DNA of 64,000 nucleotides from Streptosporangium oxazolinicum (GTDB lineage: Bacteria; Actinomycetota; Actinomycetes; Streptosporangiales; Streptosporangiaceae), in contig NZ_BAABAQ010000018.1 in the NCBI RefSeq assembly GCF_039537505.1, positions 124,001 through 188,000 on the forward strand. Direction: 5' to 3'. Within the stretch, counting starts at the first letter, position 1, and every line of letters starts with the position of its first letter. This document shows, in pieces, positions 17,768-25,974 of this stretch. A program made the position numbers and the translations under genes. The notes under the pieces are model-generated. The model saw nothing but the letters and a program-made list of their open reading frames with translations, made no database searches and had not been told where the DNA came from.

Positions 17768-17773
17768 AAGCCC

Positions 17774-18085
17774 CTACCCCCAGAAGGCGTTGCGCGAGAT
17801 CAGCATGGCGTACTCGTGGCACCGCGCCGTCGAGGTTGCACCAGCGCCGACTCGCGGCCCATACGCCCAGTACGTGTCGCCGCTGTTCTCTTCGCAGAGG
17901 GCTGCCGCTTGGGCGGCCCTATCGGGGCACGAGGCCTTCACCCAGCCGCCCATCGTTTCATACGGTGACGAACTAACCGAGCATGCCGCCGCCTGCGCTG
18001 TGGAGATAGGTGCCATCAGTGCCATTCCAGCAGCCCCCGCGACCAGTGCGGACGTCAGCGTCGTGAGCATTCTGTTGCGTTTCAT
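17774..18085 (-). CDS. Small secreted protein with four cysteines
   Basis: 103 residues. The signal peptide MKRNRMLTTLTSALVAGAAG... ends at AQAAA and leaves about 69 residues (CSVSSSPYETMGGWVKASC...). GAGGTAAG precedes the ATG. Only the four-Cys, roughly 70-residue layout resembles the other secreted protein 900 bp away; the sequence is different. The stop lies 6 bases from the right end of the inverted-repeat element. Function unknown. Confidence 0.65.
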   Translation of the reverse strand: MKRNRMLTTLTSALVAGAAGMALMAPISTAQAAACSVSSSPYETMGGWVKASCPDRAAQAAALCEENSGDTYWAYGPRVGAGATSTARCHEYAMLISRNAFWG

Positions 18086-18271
18086 AACTTACCTCGTTTC
18101 GTTTAACGGCATATATCGACAGCGTGTCTATAAGCGTCAGAGGGAGCTTGCCTGTGCGGTCAAGCCCGCCATGGAAACCGAGATAGCCAACAAGGTGCGC
18201 GTCAACACCGCCTTTCATGCGCGCTTACGTAATTTCCCCATGTCAAACTATGACATAAGCGTGGCAGTTTT

Positions 18272-18313
18272 AATTGACTTAGAGCGCCACCTAATTGACT
18301 TAGAGCGCCACCT
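18272..18313. repeat. 21-bp tandem duplication
   Basis: AATTGACTTAGAGCGCCACC plus one T occurs twice in direct succession (18272-18292 and 18293-18313), at the edge of a decayed gene fragment. Confidence 0.85.
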
Positions 18314-18480
18314 GTGCCGCCAAGAGCGATGCCCCCACCCCCGAGGTCGCCGAAGCACTGGTCAACGACCCCCACTACCGGGTGCAGGAGCACCTCGCGC
18401 GCAACCCGCACTGCCCGCCCGCCGTAGTACAAACCGAGGCGGATGTGGCGGCCCTTACCGCCCGGCGCGCGCTCGAGTAA
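18303..18480 (+). pseudogene. C-terminal fragment of a leucine-rich-repeat-variant protein
   Basis: The frame EVAEALVNDPHYRVQEHLARN followed by PHCPPAVV shows the LRV repeat pattern (DP..xVR..LA.NP..P). It begins directly after an in-frame stop inside the 21-bp duplication, has no start codon, and ends at TAA 18478-18480. It is a remnant of a longer repeat protein. Confidence 0.5.
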
Positions 18481-18489
18481 GACCGTGAT

Positions 18490-18705
18490 TCATTTGGTGA
18501 GTCGGCGGTAGCAGATGAGGGCAGCGGCGATGGTGACGGAGAATGCGTAGTGGTCGGCTCGGCGTTCGTAGCGGCGGTGTAAGCGGCGGCAGCCGGCCAG
18601 CCAGGAGAAGGTCCGCTCGACGACCCAGCGGTGTCGGCCCAGCTGCTGGCTGGATTCGATTCACCGGCGGGCGATGCGTGCGGTGATCCCGCGGCGTCAT
18701 CGTCG
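18490..18705 (-). pseudogene. IS5-family transposase C-terminal fragment
   Basis: Reading the minus strand, RRGITARIARR, an in-frame stop, then QQLGRHRWVVERTFSWLAGC and RRLHRRYERRADHYAF is the conserved C-terminus of IS5-type (DDE) transposases; the E of WVVERT is the last catalytic residue. The N-terminal two thirds are missing and the TGA interrupts the rest. It is a dead insertion-sequence scar. Confidence 0.75.
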
Positions 18706-18713
18706 CCGCAGTC

Positions 18714-19100
18714 GTGCTCGCCTGGACGGAGGTGAACCAGACTCTTCGGAGCTGGGAGACGGTCAACGCGGCGCGGTCGGAGACGCGACCCCGCGACATC
18801 ATCGGGAAGCTGGGCGACCCGGGGCCGCTCGCCCGCGATGGCTCCGACGAGAGGCGGATCCACAAGGGGTTCAGCGGCGATGTGAAGGGGACCCCTTCGG
18901 GGCAGATGCTGCGCGAGGACGTCGAGGGCCACGACGACCTCAAGCCCAACCCGCTCGCGGCCACCACCAAGGAGCAGTTCCTCCAGTGCATGAGGGACTT
19001 TCAGGTCTGGGCCAAGGAGCCGTCCTTCCGCGAGATCGCCCGTAACTCCGGGGGCGCCGTCGCGTTCAGCACCCTGAGCACGGCGCTGGATCCCACTAAG
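18714..19100 (+). pseudogene. 5' part of an HTH protein gene disrupted by an IS
   Basis: The frame ends at codon AAG (19098-19100), immediately at the IS boundary. The distal part, TTKEQFLQCMRDFQVWAKEP then SFREIARNSG, resembles the short HTH domain common in actinomycete NTPase and regulator proteins (LRxLKxWSGLSYRxLxRR...). The protein resumes in the same frame at 20607 after the IS. Upstream about 85 residues are unfamiliar, and the real start is unclear (ATG 18714 or internal ATGs). Confidence 0.6.
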
Positions 19101-20606
19101 CTTCGCTTTTAACCCGGTAGCGGGTGGTTCTCGACGTAGAACGGCCACCGCGCGATGCTCCGAGTACGACCAAGTGCCCGGAGGTGTGTGGTAGCCGTCG
19201 TTTCGAGTGTGCTCTTACCGAACCCACCTCGCCAAGGGCTGGCCGCCCTGACGGTGTTCCGGCGGGAGCTGATGGCCTGCTTCACCTGCCGCCCGGATGC
19301 ATTGTTCGAGCTCACCGATGCCGTACTGGCCACTGGGCCGGTGGTCTGGCTGCCGCACCTGTCACTGGATCCGCTGCACCGGCGCGGACACGGCAGCGTG
19401 TATGCCGCCCTGGCCAAAGGGCAGATCAACACCGGGACTCTACGGGATCTGCTGGCCAGGCAGTTGGATCAGCGGCCTGCGGTGTTCGCCATCGACGTCA
19501 GTTGCTGGGCGCGCAGCGACGCCGAATGCTCACCTGGCCGCGGGTTCTACTACCACCCCACCCGGCATTCGGCGGGCAAGCCGATCATCGCCGGGTGGGC
19601 GTTCTCCTGGCTGGCCGGTCTGGAGCTGACGACCAACTCCTGGACTGCTCCGCTGGATGTGCTGCGCCTGCCACCGGGAACGAATGTCAATGATGCCGCG
19701 GCCACCCAGATCCTCCAGCTGCTGCCGCGGCTACCCGATGCCGGCGGGCGGCTCCCGCTGTTTGTCTTCGATGGTGGCTATGACCCGGTCCGGCTGGTCC
19801 TTGCCCTGAAGGACGCGCCGACGCAACTGCTGGTGCGGATCCGTTCCGATCGCTGCTTCTACGCCGACCCGCCGCCCGCCGAGGTGGGCGTCCTGGGCCG
19901 ACCACGCCGACATGGCAGGAAGTTCGCCTGCGCCGACCCGGCTACCTGGCCGCCCTCGACGGCCGCTCTCACCACGACAGATGCGCAGTACGGCACCGTG
20001 ACCGTGCACGCCTGGAGCGGGCTGCATGCCAAAACCCAGCAGCATGACGGGCACGGCAGTCGCGGTCCGCGCCCGATCGTGGCCGGTACCGTGGTTCGGC
20101 TCACCGTCACCGCGCTACCCGGCCGAAGCCGCAAGCCCGCCACTTTGTGGCTGTGGTGGCATGACCCCACCGGCTGCCCTTCGGACCTGGATCCGCTGTG
20201 GCGCTCTTACGTGCGGCGGTTCGACCTTGAGCACACCTTCCGCTTTTGCAGGCAGACCCTGAACTGGACGCTGCCCAGGCCACGCACTCCCGAACAAGCC
20301 GATCGGTGGACCTGGCTCGTCCTCGCCGCCTACACCCAACTACGCCTGGCCCGCCATCTCGTCACCGACCTGCGCCTGCCTTGGGAAAAGCCCTTATCCA
20401 TCAACCGATTAACCCCTGGACGGGTGCGACGCGCATTTCGCTCCGTTCACGCGGGATAGGCACCCCCGCCAGTGCGCCACAACCCTGCGGGCACTCCCCG
20501 GGCCGTCCACGCGGCACCATTCGCGGACCTGCTCCCCGCCACCCGGCCATCAAAACGACCAGCCGGACGGCCTGACACTCGCTACCGGGTTAAAAGCGAA
20601 GCTAAG
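19096..20606. mobile_element. Complete 1.5-kb insertion sequence with 5-bp target duplication
   Basis: The element proper is 19101-20601 (1501 bp). Its ends are inverted repeats starting CTTCGCTTTTAACCCGGTAG and identical for 22 bp, imperfect to about 26 bp. Both sides carry CTAAG (19096-19100 and 20602-20606). Removing the element and one CTAAG restores an uninterrupted HTH-protein frame, which confirms the boundaries. It carries one transposase gene. Confidence 0.92.
19155..20459 (+). CDS. DDE transposase of the 1.5-kb IS
   Basis: 434 residues. Candidate catalytic acidic residues are in FAIDVSCWARSDAE, FVFDGGYDPVRLVLAL and FDLEHTFRFCRQTLNWT. The last block followed by RTPEQADRWTWLVLAAYTQL is typical of an actinobacterial DDE transposase group related to IS701/IS4-like enzymes; I cannot fix the family. 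The start is uncertain (GTG 19188 is possible). It is full-length between intact ends, so the element may still be active. Confidence 0.82.
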   Translation: MLRVRPSARRCVVAVVSSVLLPNPPRQGLAALTVFRRELMACFTCRPDALFELTDAVLATGPVVWLPHLSLDPLHRRGHGSVYAALAKGQINTGTLRDLLARQLDQRPAVFAIDVSCWARSDAECSPGRGFYYHPTRHSAGKPIIAGWAFSWLAGLELTTNSWTAPLDVLRLPPGTNVNDAAATQILQLLPRLPDAGGRLPLFVFDGGYDPVRLVLALKDAPTQLLVRIRSDRCFYADPPPAEVGVLGRPRRHGRKFACADPATWPPSTAALTTTDAQYGTVTVHAWSGLHAKTQQHDGHGSRGPRPIVAGTVVRLTVTALPGRSRKPATLWLWWHDPTGCPSDLDPLWRSYVRRFDLEHTFRFCRQTLNWTLPRPRTPEQADRWTWLVLAAYTQLRLARHLVTDLRLPWEKPLSINRLTPGRVRRAFRSVHAG

Positions 20607-20813
20607 CCGTCCCGCCTGCCCACCATGAAGGTCGTGGAGGGCTTCGTCAGCGGCTGCGGGGGTAGCGAAGATGACCTCGCCCGGTGGACCACGGCCTGGC
20701 GCCGGATCCGCATGGCCAAAACCCACGAGACTGCCGTCTCCACCTACGAGACTGCCGTCTCCACCCACGAGAACGCCACCTCGCTTCCCACCAACCGCCG
20801 CACCGCCAGCTAA
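20607..20813 (+). pseudogene. 3' part of the IS-disrupted HTH protein gene
   Basis: It continues the frame broken at 19100: PSRLPTMKVVEGFVSGCG then DDLARWTTAWRRIRM, the conserved tail of this HTH module (LPxxELVxAFVxACG...WxxAWRRI). It then has Thr/Glu-rich repeats (HETAVSTYETAVSTHE). Together with the 5' part it would give about 198 residues. A 14-bp-arm hairpin follows the stop. Confidence 0.65.
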
Positions 20814-21100
20814 ACGATCACCACGAACGCCCCGTCCCAGCGCGAGCCGTACGACGGGGCGTTCGTCACGTCCGAAGGCCAGGCGAATAACACGCCACCG
20901 GCCACCGGCCTGTTTCCCAGGTGGCCCTCGATGAGGCCGATCTGGACCGGGGTGACGCGGTAGCCGATCGGGGTGCGCGTGCCGGGCGCCCGTTGGGCTT
21001 CGGTGATGACGGCCTGGCCGCCGTCGGCGAGCTCGACCAGGTGCCGGGGGCGTGCCCGCCGCAGGTGCCCGCCAGGGCGGCATTCAGCGCCTGGCCCGGG
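20810..21100 (-). pseudogene. Gene fragment, unknown family
   Basis: On the minus strand the frame RHLVELADGGQAVITEAQRA, then TPIGYRVTPVQIGLIEGHLG, ends in AFVVIV with the stop at 20810-20812. It reads like genuine coding sequence but has no start codon and only about 90 codons. It converges on and overlaps the HTH stop by a few bases. Probably the truncated 3' end of a gene lost during rearrangement. Confidence 0.35.
20823..20866. terminator. Strong hairpin after the disrupted HTH gene
   Basis: ACGAACGCCCCGTC (20823-20836) pairs exactly with 20853-20866 around a 16-base loop. Confidence 0.6.
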
Positions 21101-21174
21101 AATCCCGTCTTACTAGCTGATAACTTGCGGGAATACCTAGGTCGATCGCCTCCGTGAGGATCGCTCATTCAAGA

Positions 21175-22218
21175 TCAGAGGTTCGTGCGAATGCCGGCAC
21201 CCGGGATCTCCCCCGCGTCGGAACGAGTGTGGCGATCAGGCCGGTGCCGGTGCCGGTAGTCCCGGGGGGCGAGCCCGTAGGCGGCGGTGAAGGCGCGGGT
21301 GAAGTGCGCGGCGGCGGGAAAACCCCACTGGGCGGCGATGGCATGAATCGGCCGGTCAGCAAGGAAAGGGTCGGAAAGGTCGTGTCGGCAGCACTCCAGC
21401 CGCCGGGCGTGGATCCATCCGGCGACGGTGGCGTTCTGGGTCTGGAAGAGCCGGTGCAGGGTGCGGGTGGAGACGCTGTGAGCGGCGGCGATCGTGGCCG
21501 GGGACAGACCTGGGTCGGTCAGGTGCTGCTCGATGAAGGCGTAGACCCGCATCAGCAGGAGGCTCTGGTGGGTGGGGGGCGGTACAGCCGTGTCGGCGTC
21601 GAGGTGGTGGGCGAGCACAGTGGTGATCAGGTCGACCAGAATGGTGCCGAGGCGAACGCTCTCGGCGGTCCCGTACTGGTGGGTGCTGGCGGTCAGCTGG
21701 GTCAGGAACCCGGTGAGCAGTGCGCCGACCCCCTCGCGGCCCGGTAACGATGTGGCGGTGAGCCGCTCCACTTTGCGTGGGGAGAGCGGCAGCAGCTTGG
21801 CGGGAAACACCACCATCACGCCCTGGGTGGCGTGCTCGCCGAGGTCGGCCCGTACCCGGCCGGTCCGTATTTGGTGAGGGCGCGAGGTATGGTAAAGCAC
21901 CAGGTCGGAAGGCTGCGACAGAGCGCATTTGCGTTCCTGCGTTATCATGGTCTTTCCACGCAGGTTAAACGCAAGTTGGAACAGTTCGGGATCGGACTGG
22001 CGGATCATCCGAGACGTCCTGTACGCCTCGCATGGGGAAGCGCCCACCGCGGAGACATGAACGGCGCCCAGCTCTATCGCTTCGATGCTTCCCCGGAAAG
22101 CCCCGGGATCGTCACAGGTGACCCTCATAGGAGCCACCACCTGCTGGAACATGTAATCGAGCCATGATTCGAACCGCTCATCCACTGGCAGGTTCCCCGT
22201 GTCAATCACTGTCTTCAC
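21175..22218 (-). CDS. AraC-family transcriptional regulator
   Basis: 347 residues from GTG 22218 (ribosome site GAGGGAA). The N-terminal AraC-ligand-binding-type domain (about 30-210) carries LFQLAFNLRGKTMITQ and VLYHTSRPHQI. The C-terminal double HTH (about 240-330) has HSVSTRTLHRLFQ and AIAAQWGFPAAAHFTRAFTA then YGLAPRDYR, the AraC/XylS signature. No enzyme gene is adjacent, so the target is unknown. A 20-bp interrupted palindrome lies 33 bases upstream of the start. Confidence 0.88.
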   Translation of the reverse strand: MKTVIDTGNLPVDERFESWLDYMFQQVVAPMRVTCDDPGAFRGSIEAIELGAVHVSAVGASPCEAYRTSRMIRQSDPELFQLAFNLRGKTMITQERKCALSQPSDLVLYHTSRPHQIRTGRVRADLGEHATQGVMVVFPAKLLPLSPRKVERLTATSLPGREGVGALLTGFLTQLTASTHQYGTAESVRLGTILVDLITTVLAHHLDADTAVPPPTHQSLLLMRVYAFIEQHLTDPGLSPATIAAAHSVSTRTLHRLFQTQNATVAGWIHARRLECCRHDLSDPFLADRPIHAIAAQWGFPAAAHFTRAFTAAYGLAPRDYRHRHRPDRHTRSDAGEIPGAGIRTNL

Positions 22219-22250
22219 CGGTATTTCCCTCTTTCCAGAAAGCCGTTCAT

Positions 22251-22270
22251 GGGTTTAGTCAGCTAAACCC
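22251..22270. promoter_or_regulatory. Palindrome upstream of the AraC gene
   Basis: GGGTTTAGTCAGCTAAACCC has 8-bp arms and a 4-base centre and is followed by five T on the plus strand. It could be an operator for autoregulation. As a plus-strand terminator it would have no gene to serve. Confidence 0.4.
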
Positions 22271-22538
22271 TTTTTGGTCGTCCCGGGCCGGTTCTGTTAA
22301 CCACCGGTGAACGAAAGGCCGCAGGTGCGCCGCGTGCGTTAAGAGGCCAGGCCGTGGTATGTCAACGACCCTGCGGAAATCACCCTCACCTGAGCCGCGA
22401 AAACGTCACTGGCTGGGGTGGGTGGCACGGTTCTCGACGTCGTCCTGGCTGTCGCGCCGGGCTACCGACCGGCGCGAACCCGCGCCGACGATCGTCACGC
22501 CGACGGCGGTGCGCCGCCGCCTTCCAGGGTGGCGGCCG
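22271..22538. other. No gene seen between AraC and HxlR genes
   Basis: Short open frames only. The HxlR gene stops at 22539 and points towards this gap; the AraC gene points away from it. Confidence 0.35.
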
Positions 22539-23195
22539 TCATGCGTCTGGCGGGGGCGTGAAGGGTGCCAGGAGCAGCTCGGTCAGGCGCTGGACCGCGT
22601 GCTGGTCACCGTCGAGGCGCAGATCACCGGATCGGACGGCGACCGCCATGCTGGTCCGGGCACCGCAGACGGCCCGGAGGGTGTCGATGCTGGTGGTGAG
22701 CGTGGCGTCGGGCTGGTCGACGGTGCCGCGCCTGATCCGGGGAAGGCCGTCGGCGACCTCCACGGCGTAGGTTTCGGTGTTGATGCGGAACTCGTAGGCG
22801 CCCCGCAGCTCGCCTGCTCTGGCCTGGTCGAAACCGGCCAGAAGGCTGAGCATGAGCGAGCCGACGCCGAGCTCACCGTCGGGCGGGAGCGGGGCCCGAG
22901 TTCCCCAGCGGCCGAGCTGGAACAGAACGGGCTGCAGCTCACGGCCCCAGGGGGTGAGCTCATAGAGGCGGACCCGCGTCGGCGCGCCCAGGTCACGCCG
23001 GTTCACGACGCCGCAGTCGACGAGCTCGTTCAGTCGCTGGTTCAGCACGTTCGGGCTCATGCCGGACAGACCGCCGAGCAGGTCGTTGAACCGCCTGGGG
23101 CCGAGCAGGAGCTCGCGCACCACCAGCAGCGCCCACCGTTCGCCGATGACATCCAGCGCCCGAGCCACGCCGCACAGATCTCCATAGCTACGCAT
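22539..23195 (-). CDS. HxlR-family regulator with SCP2-like C-terminal domain
   Basis: About 218 residues from ATG 23195 (GTG 23201 is an alternative). The HxlR winged helix covers residues 1-110: CGVARALDVIGERWALLVVR, ELLLGPRRFNDLLGGL and MSPNVLNQRLNEL. The C-terminal part (GLPRIRRGTVDQPDATLTTS, RSGDLRLDGD) resembles a sterol-carrier-protein-2-like ligand domain. It is divergent from a RibD-type reductase gene, with an exact 17-bp palindrome between them, so autoregulation and control of that gene are likely. Confidence 0.87.
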   Translation of the reverse strand: MRSYGDLCGVARALDVIGERWALLVVRELLLGPRRFNDLLGGLSGMSPNVLNQRLNELVDCGVVNRRDLGAPTRVRLYELTPWGRELQPVLFQLGRWGTRAPLPPDGELGVGSLMLSLLAGFDQARAGELRGAYEFRINTETYAVEVADGLPRIRRGTVDQPDATLTTSIDTLRAVCGARTSMAVAVRSGDLRLDGDQHAVQRLTELLLAPFTPPPDA

Positions 23196-23220
23196 GCTCA
23201 CGGCCCGAGACTACCAGACC

Positions 23221-23257
23221 ACTCCTAAATTAGGAGTATCACTTGCTATTAAGGAGT
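23221..23257. promoter_or_regulatory. Probable tandem HxlR operator
   Basis: ACTCCTAAATTAGGAGT at 23221-23237 is a perfect palindrome around a central A. A degenerate copy, ACTTGCTATTAAGGAGT, lies at 23241-23257, 20 bp (two helical turns) away. The site sits between divergent hxlR-type and reductase genes. Confidence 0.7.
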
Positions 23258-23412
23258 TGCCGCCCCTAGTTTGGGGAGATCAGCTTTCCGGACCCCGGAC
23301 CCCGGACCCGCAGTCATCGGCTCCGGCGGCAGCGTCCGGCGGGGCACATACCCGCGACCCGTCCGGGCCGCCTCGGGCGCCGGCCGAACACGACGCCAAA
23401 GAAGGACGGCAC

Positions 23413-23988
23413 ATGGGCAAGATCATCGTCTCGATGTGGATCACCCTCGACGGGTACGTCGCCGGCCCGAAGGACGAGATGGACTGGCTGCTGATCGACG
23501 AGCGGCTCCAGAGGTACGAGCGGGAACTCGTGGACGGCTCCGGCAGCCTGCTGCTGGGCCGGATCACCCACGCCGACTTCGCCAGCCACTGGCCACGGGC
23601 CGCCCAGAACCCGGACGAACCAGACGAGGTCCGCGATTACGCCCGCCGCGTCGACGCCATGGAGAAAATCGTCGTCTCGGCGTCGGGGAGCACGGCGGAG
23701 TGGAAGAACACGCGGCGGCTGGAACGCATCGATCCCGACGAGATTAACGACCTGAAGCGCGACTCCGACGGGGACATCGTCGTCTACGGCAGCCTCGGGG
23801 TGGTCCGGTCGCTCACCGGACACGGGCTCGTGGACGAGTTCCATCTACTGGTGCACCCCGTGTTTCTCCGCCACGGCAAGGCGCTGTTCGACGGCGACCG
23901 GCTGCCCGCGAGACTGAGCCTGGTATCGGCCGAGCCCTTCGCCTCCGGAGTCGTCCTGACGAGATACCGCCCGATCGGCAGCCGGTAG
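23413..23988 (+). CDS. RibD C-terminal/dihydrofolate reductase-family protein
   Basis: 191 residues. It starts MGKIIVSMWITLDGYVAGP and has SGSLLLGRITHADFASHWP, YGSLGVVRSLTGHGLVDEF and LLVHPVFLRHGKALFDG, all typical of the RibD_C/DHFR-like reductase superfamily. It is a stand-alone member, so not the riboflavin enzyme itself; these are often uncharacterised NADPH-dependent reductases. Likely repressed by the divergent HxlR regulator. Confidence 0.88.
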   Translation: MGKIIVSMWITLDGYVAGPKDEMDWLLIDERLQRYERELVDGSGSLLLGRITHADFASHWPRAAQNPDEPDEVRDYARRVDAMEKIVVSASGSTAEWKNTRRLERIDPDEINDLKRDSDGDIVVYGSLGVVRSLTGHGLVDEFHLLVHPVFLRHGKALFDGDRLPARLSLVSAEPFASGVVLTRYRPIGSR

Positions 23989-24304
23989 GCGGCACGGCGG
24001 TCTCAGGAACGGTAACGGCGACCCGGCCGGCGGGGACGCGGCTGTCAGGGCCGGTGCGGCGACGCTTTTCTTGACGGCGTCCCAGGGAGCCGAGGGCGAC
24101 ACCGGCAATCGCCCCGCCGGGCCCAAGAAGACCCGGCGCCACAGCCGGAGACCGACACGGAGCAGTTCGTAGCTCCTGCCGTCGCGCGGATTGTGGCCGG
24201 CGATCGACTTGTTCTCGTTGGCCTTGCCGACCAGCACATGCCGACCGGACGACAAGTCCTGGTCACGTCTACATATGACCAGGACCCCATAAGCGATCGG
24301 TTTG
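23989..24304. other. No confident gene between reductase and tRNA-Leu
   Basis: A minus-strand frame starting near 24255 (SGRHVLVGKANENKSIAGHN) has some protein-like character but runs into the reductase gene. It is either a short remnant or chance. Confidence 0.3.
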
Positions 24305-24390
24305 TGTCCGAGGGGGGACTTGAACCCCCATGCCCCGCAAAGGGCACTAGCACCTCAAGCTAGCGCGTCTGCCTATTCCGCCACCCGGAC
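24305..24390 (-). tRNA. tRNA-Leu (GAG)
   Basis: 86 nt. The acceptor GTCCGGG pairs with CTCGGAC (one G-T), the anticodon loop is CTTGAGG (anticodon GAG), there is a long variable arm as in class II tRNAs, and the T-loop is GGTTCAAGTCC. CCA is not encoded. Confidence 0.95.
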
Positions 24391-24556
24391 GTGGTGCCTG
24401 CACGAGGGACCGTCATCCCTCGTCGGCGGACTTAGGTTAGCAAACTCTTGAGCCCGCGTCATATCGGTTGGGGGCGGGGGCGGGAGGGGTGCCGGTGGGG
24501 GGCGCGCGGCGGCAGGATGGGAGGTGGAAGCCGTACCGAACCGCAAGGAGTCCCAC

Positions 24557-25864
24557 ATGACGGCGATCAACGCTGAGGACGAGGTCGTCGGGCTGTGCCG
24601 CGACCTGATCCGGATCGACTCGACCAACGCGGGCGACAATTCGGGGCCCGGTGAGCGGGCCGCCGCCGAATACGTGGCCGAGAAACTGTCCGAGGTCGGG
24701 CTGGAGCCGAAGATCCTGGAGTCGGACAGCCGCAGGGCCAACGTGATCGCCCGCATCGCGGGGGAGGACTCCTCCCGTGACGCCCTCCTGCTCCACGGGC
24801 ACCTGGACGTCGTCCCCTTCAACGCCGCCGACTGGACCCAGCACCCGCTCAGCGGCGAGGTCGCCGACGGCTGCGTCTGGGGGCGCGGCGCGGTCGACAT
24901 GAAGAACATGGACGCGATGATCCTCGCGGTCGTGCGGCAGCGGCTCAGCGAGGGCCGCCGGCCGCCGAGGGACGTGGTGCTGGCGTTCACCGCCGACGAG
25001 GAGGCGGGGGGCAAGTACGGCGCGCAGTGGCTGGCCGACGAGCACAAGGACCTGTTCGACGGATGCTCCGAGGCGATCGGCGAGGTGGGCGGGTTCAGCG
25101 TCTCCATCGACGAGGCGCGCAGGCTCTATCTGATCGAGGCCGCGGAGAAGGGCATCGCCTGGATGCGCCTGACCGCCACCGGCAGGGCCGGGCACGGTTC
25201 GATGCTCAACGCCGAGAACGCGGTCACCGAGCTGGCCGAGGCGGTGGGCCGCGTCGGGCGGTACGAGTGGCCGGTCCGGATGACGCGGACGGTCAGGACG
25301 TTCCTGGAGGAGACCTCCAAGGCCCTGGAGCTGGAACTCGACCTGGACGACGCGGAGAAGACCGTCGCCAAGCTGGGGCCGCTCGCCCGGATGATCGGCG
25401 CCACGCTGCGCAACACCGCCAACCCCACGATGCTGGAGGCCGGTTACAAGGCCAACGTGATCCCCCAGACCGCGACCGCCCACGTGGACGGCCGCTTCCT
25501 GCCGGGGTACGAGGACGAGTTCTTCGAGACGCTCGACGAGCTGCTCGGCCCCAACGTGACCAGGGAGTTCGTCTACCACGACATCGCCATCGAGACCGGC
25601 TTCGACGGGCCGCTGGTGCGCGCGATGGCCGACGCCCTCCTCGCCGAGGACCCGGGCGCGCTGGCCGTGCCGTACACGCTGTCGGGGGGCACGGACCTCA
25701 AGGCGTTCAGCAGGCTGGGCGTCCGGGGATTCGGGTTCGCGCCGCTGAGGCTGCCCGCGGACCTGGACTTCTCCGGGATGTTCCATGGCATCGACGAGAG
25801 GGTGCCGGTGGATTCGCTCCAGTTCGGAGTCCGGGTCCTTGACCGTTTCCTGGACGGCTGCTGA
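24557..25864 (+). CDS. M20-family metallopeptidase
   Basis: 435 residues from ATG 24557, preceded by AAGGAG at a 6-base gap. Di-zinc motifs are LLLHGHLDVVP (His and catalytic Asp), GRGAVDMKN (bridging Asp) and AFTADEEAGG (Glu pair). LSGGTDLKAFSRLG and MFHGIDERVPV near the end supply the last ligand His. It belongs to the M20/ArgE-DapE-like dipeptidase and deacylase group; the exact substrate cannot be read. It is monocistronic and divergent from tRNA-Leu. Confidence 0.92.
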   Translation: MTAINAEDEVVGLCRDLIRIDSTNAGDNSGPGERAAAEYVAEKLSEVGLEPKILESDSRRANVIARIAGEDSSRDALLLHGHLDVVPFNAADWTQHPLSGEVADGCVWGRGAVDMKNMDAMILAVVRQRLSEGRRPPRDVVLAFTADEEAGGKYGAQWLADEHKDLFDGCSEAIGEVGGFSVSIDEARRLYLIEAAEKGIAWMRLTATGRAGHGSMLNAENAVTELAEAVGRVGRYEWPVRMTRTVRTFLEETSKALELELDLDDAEKTVAKLGPLARMIGATLRNTANPTMLEAGYKANVIPQTATAHVDGRFLPGYEDEFFETLDELLGPNVTREFVYHDIAIETGFDGPLVRAMADALLAEDPGALAVPYTLSGGTDLKAFSRLGVRGFGFAPLRLPADLDFSGMFHGIDERVPVDSLQFGVRVLDRFLDGC

Positions 25865-25888
25865 GCCGTTCCCGGGAAAACCGTTGCG

Positions 25889-25916
25889 TTGACTCAATGT
25901 GCTGCTAACGTAACTC
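25889..25916 (+). promoter_or_regulatory. Candidate sigma-70-type promoter for the chaplin-locus gene
   Basis: TTGACT at 25889-25894 and TAACTC at 25911-25916 are 16 bases apart, about 60 bases before the GTG start at 25975. Confidence 0.4.
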
Positions 25917-25974
25917 TCCGTTGAGGGATGGCTCGTGTCCAAGCGGGCCCGTCCAGGAGCTTTGGGGAGGTCAC

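Noticed and set aside
23845..24255. Minus-strand 136-codon frame next to tRNA-Leu
   Set aside because: The first 45 codons look protein-like, but it overlaps the RibD-like gene by over 140 bases and has no recognisable family.
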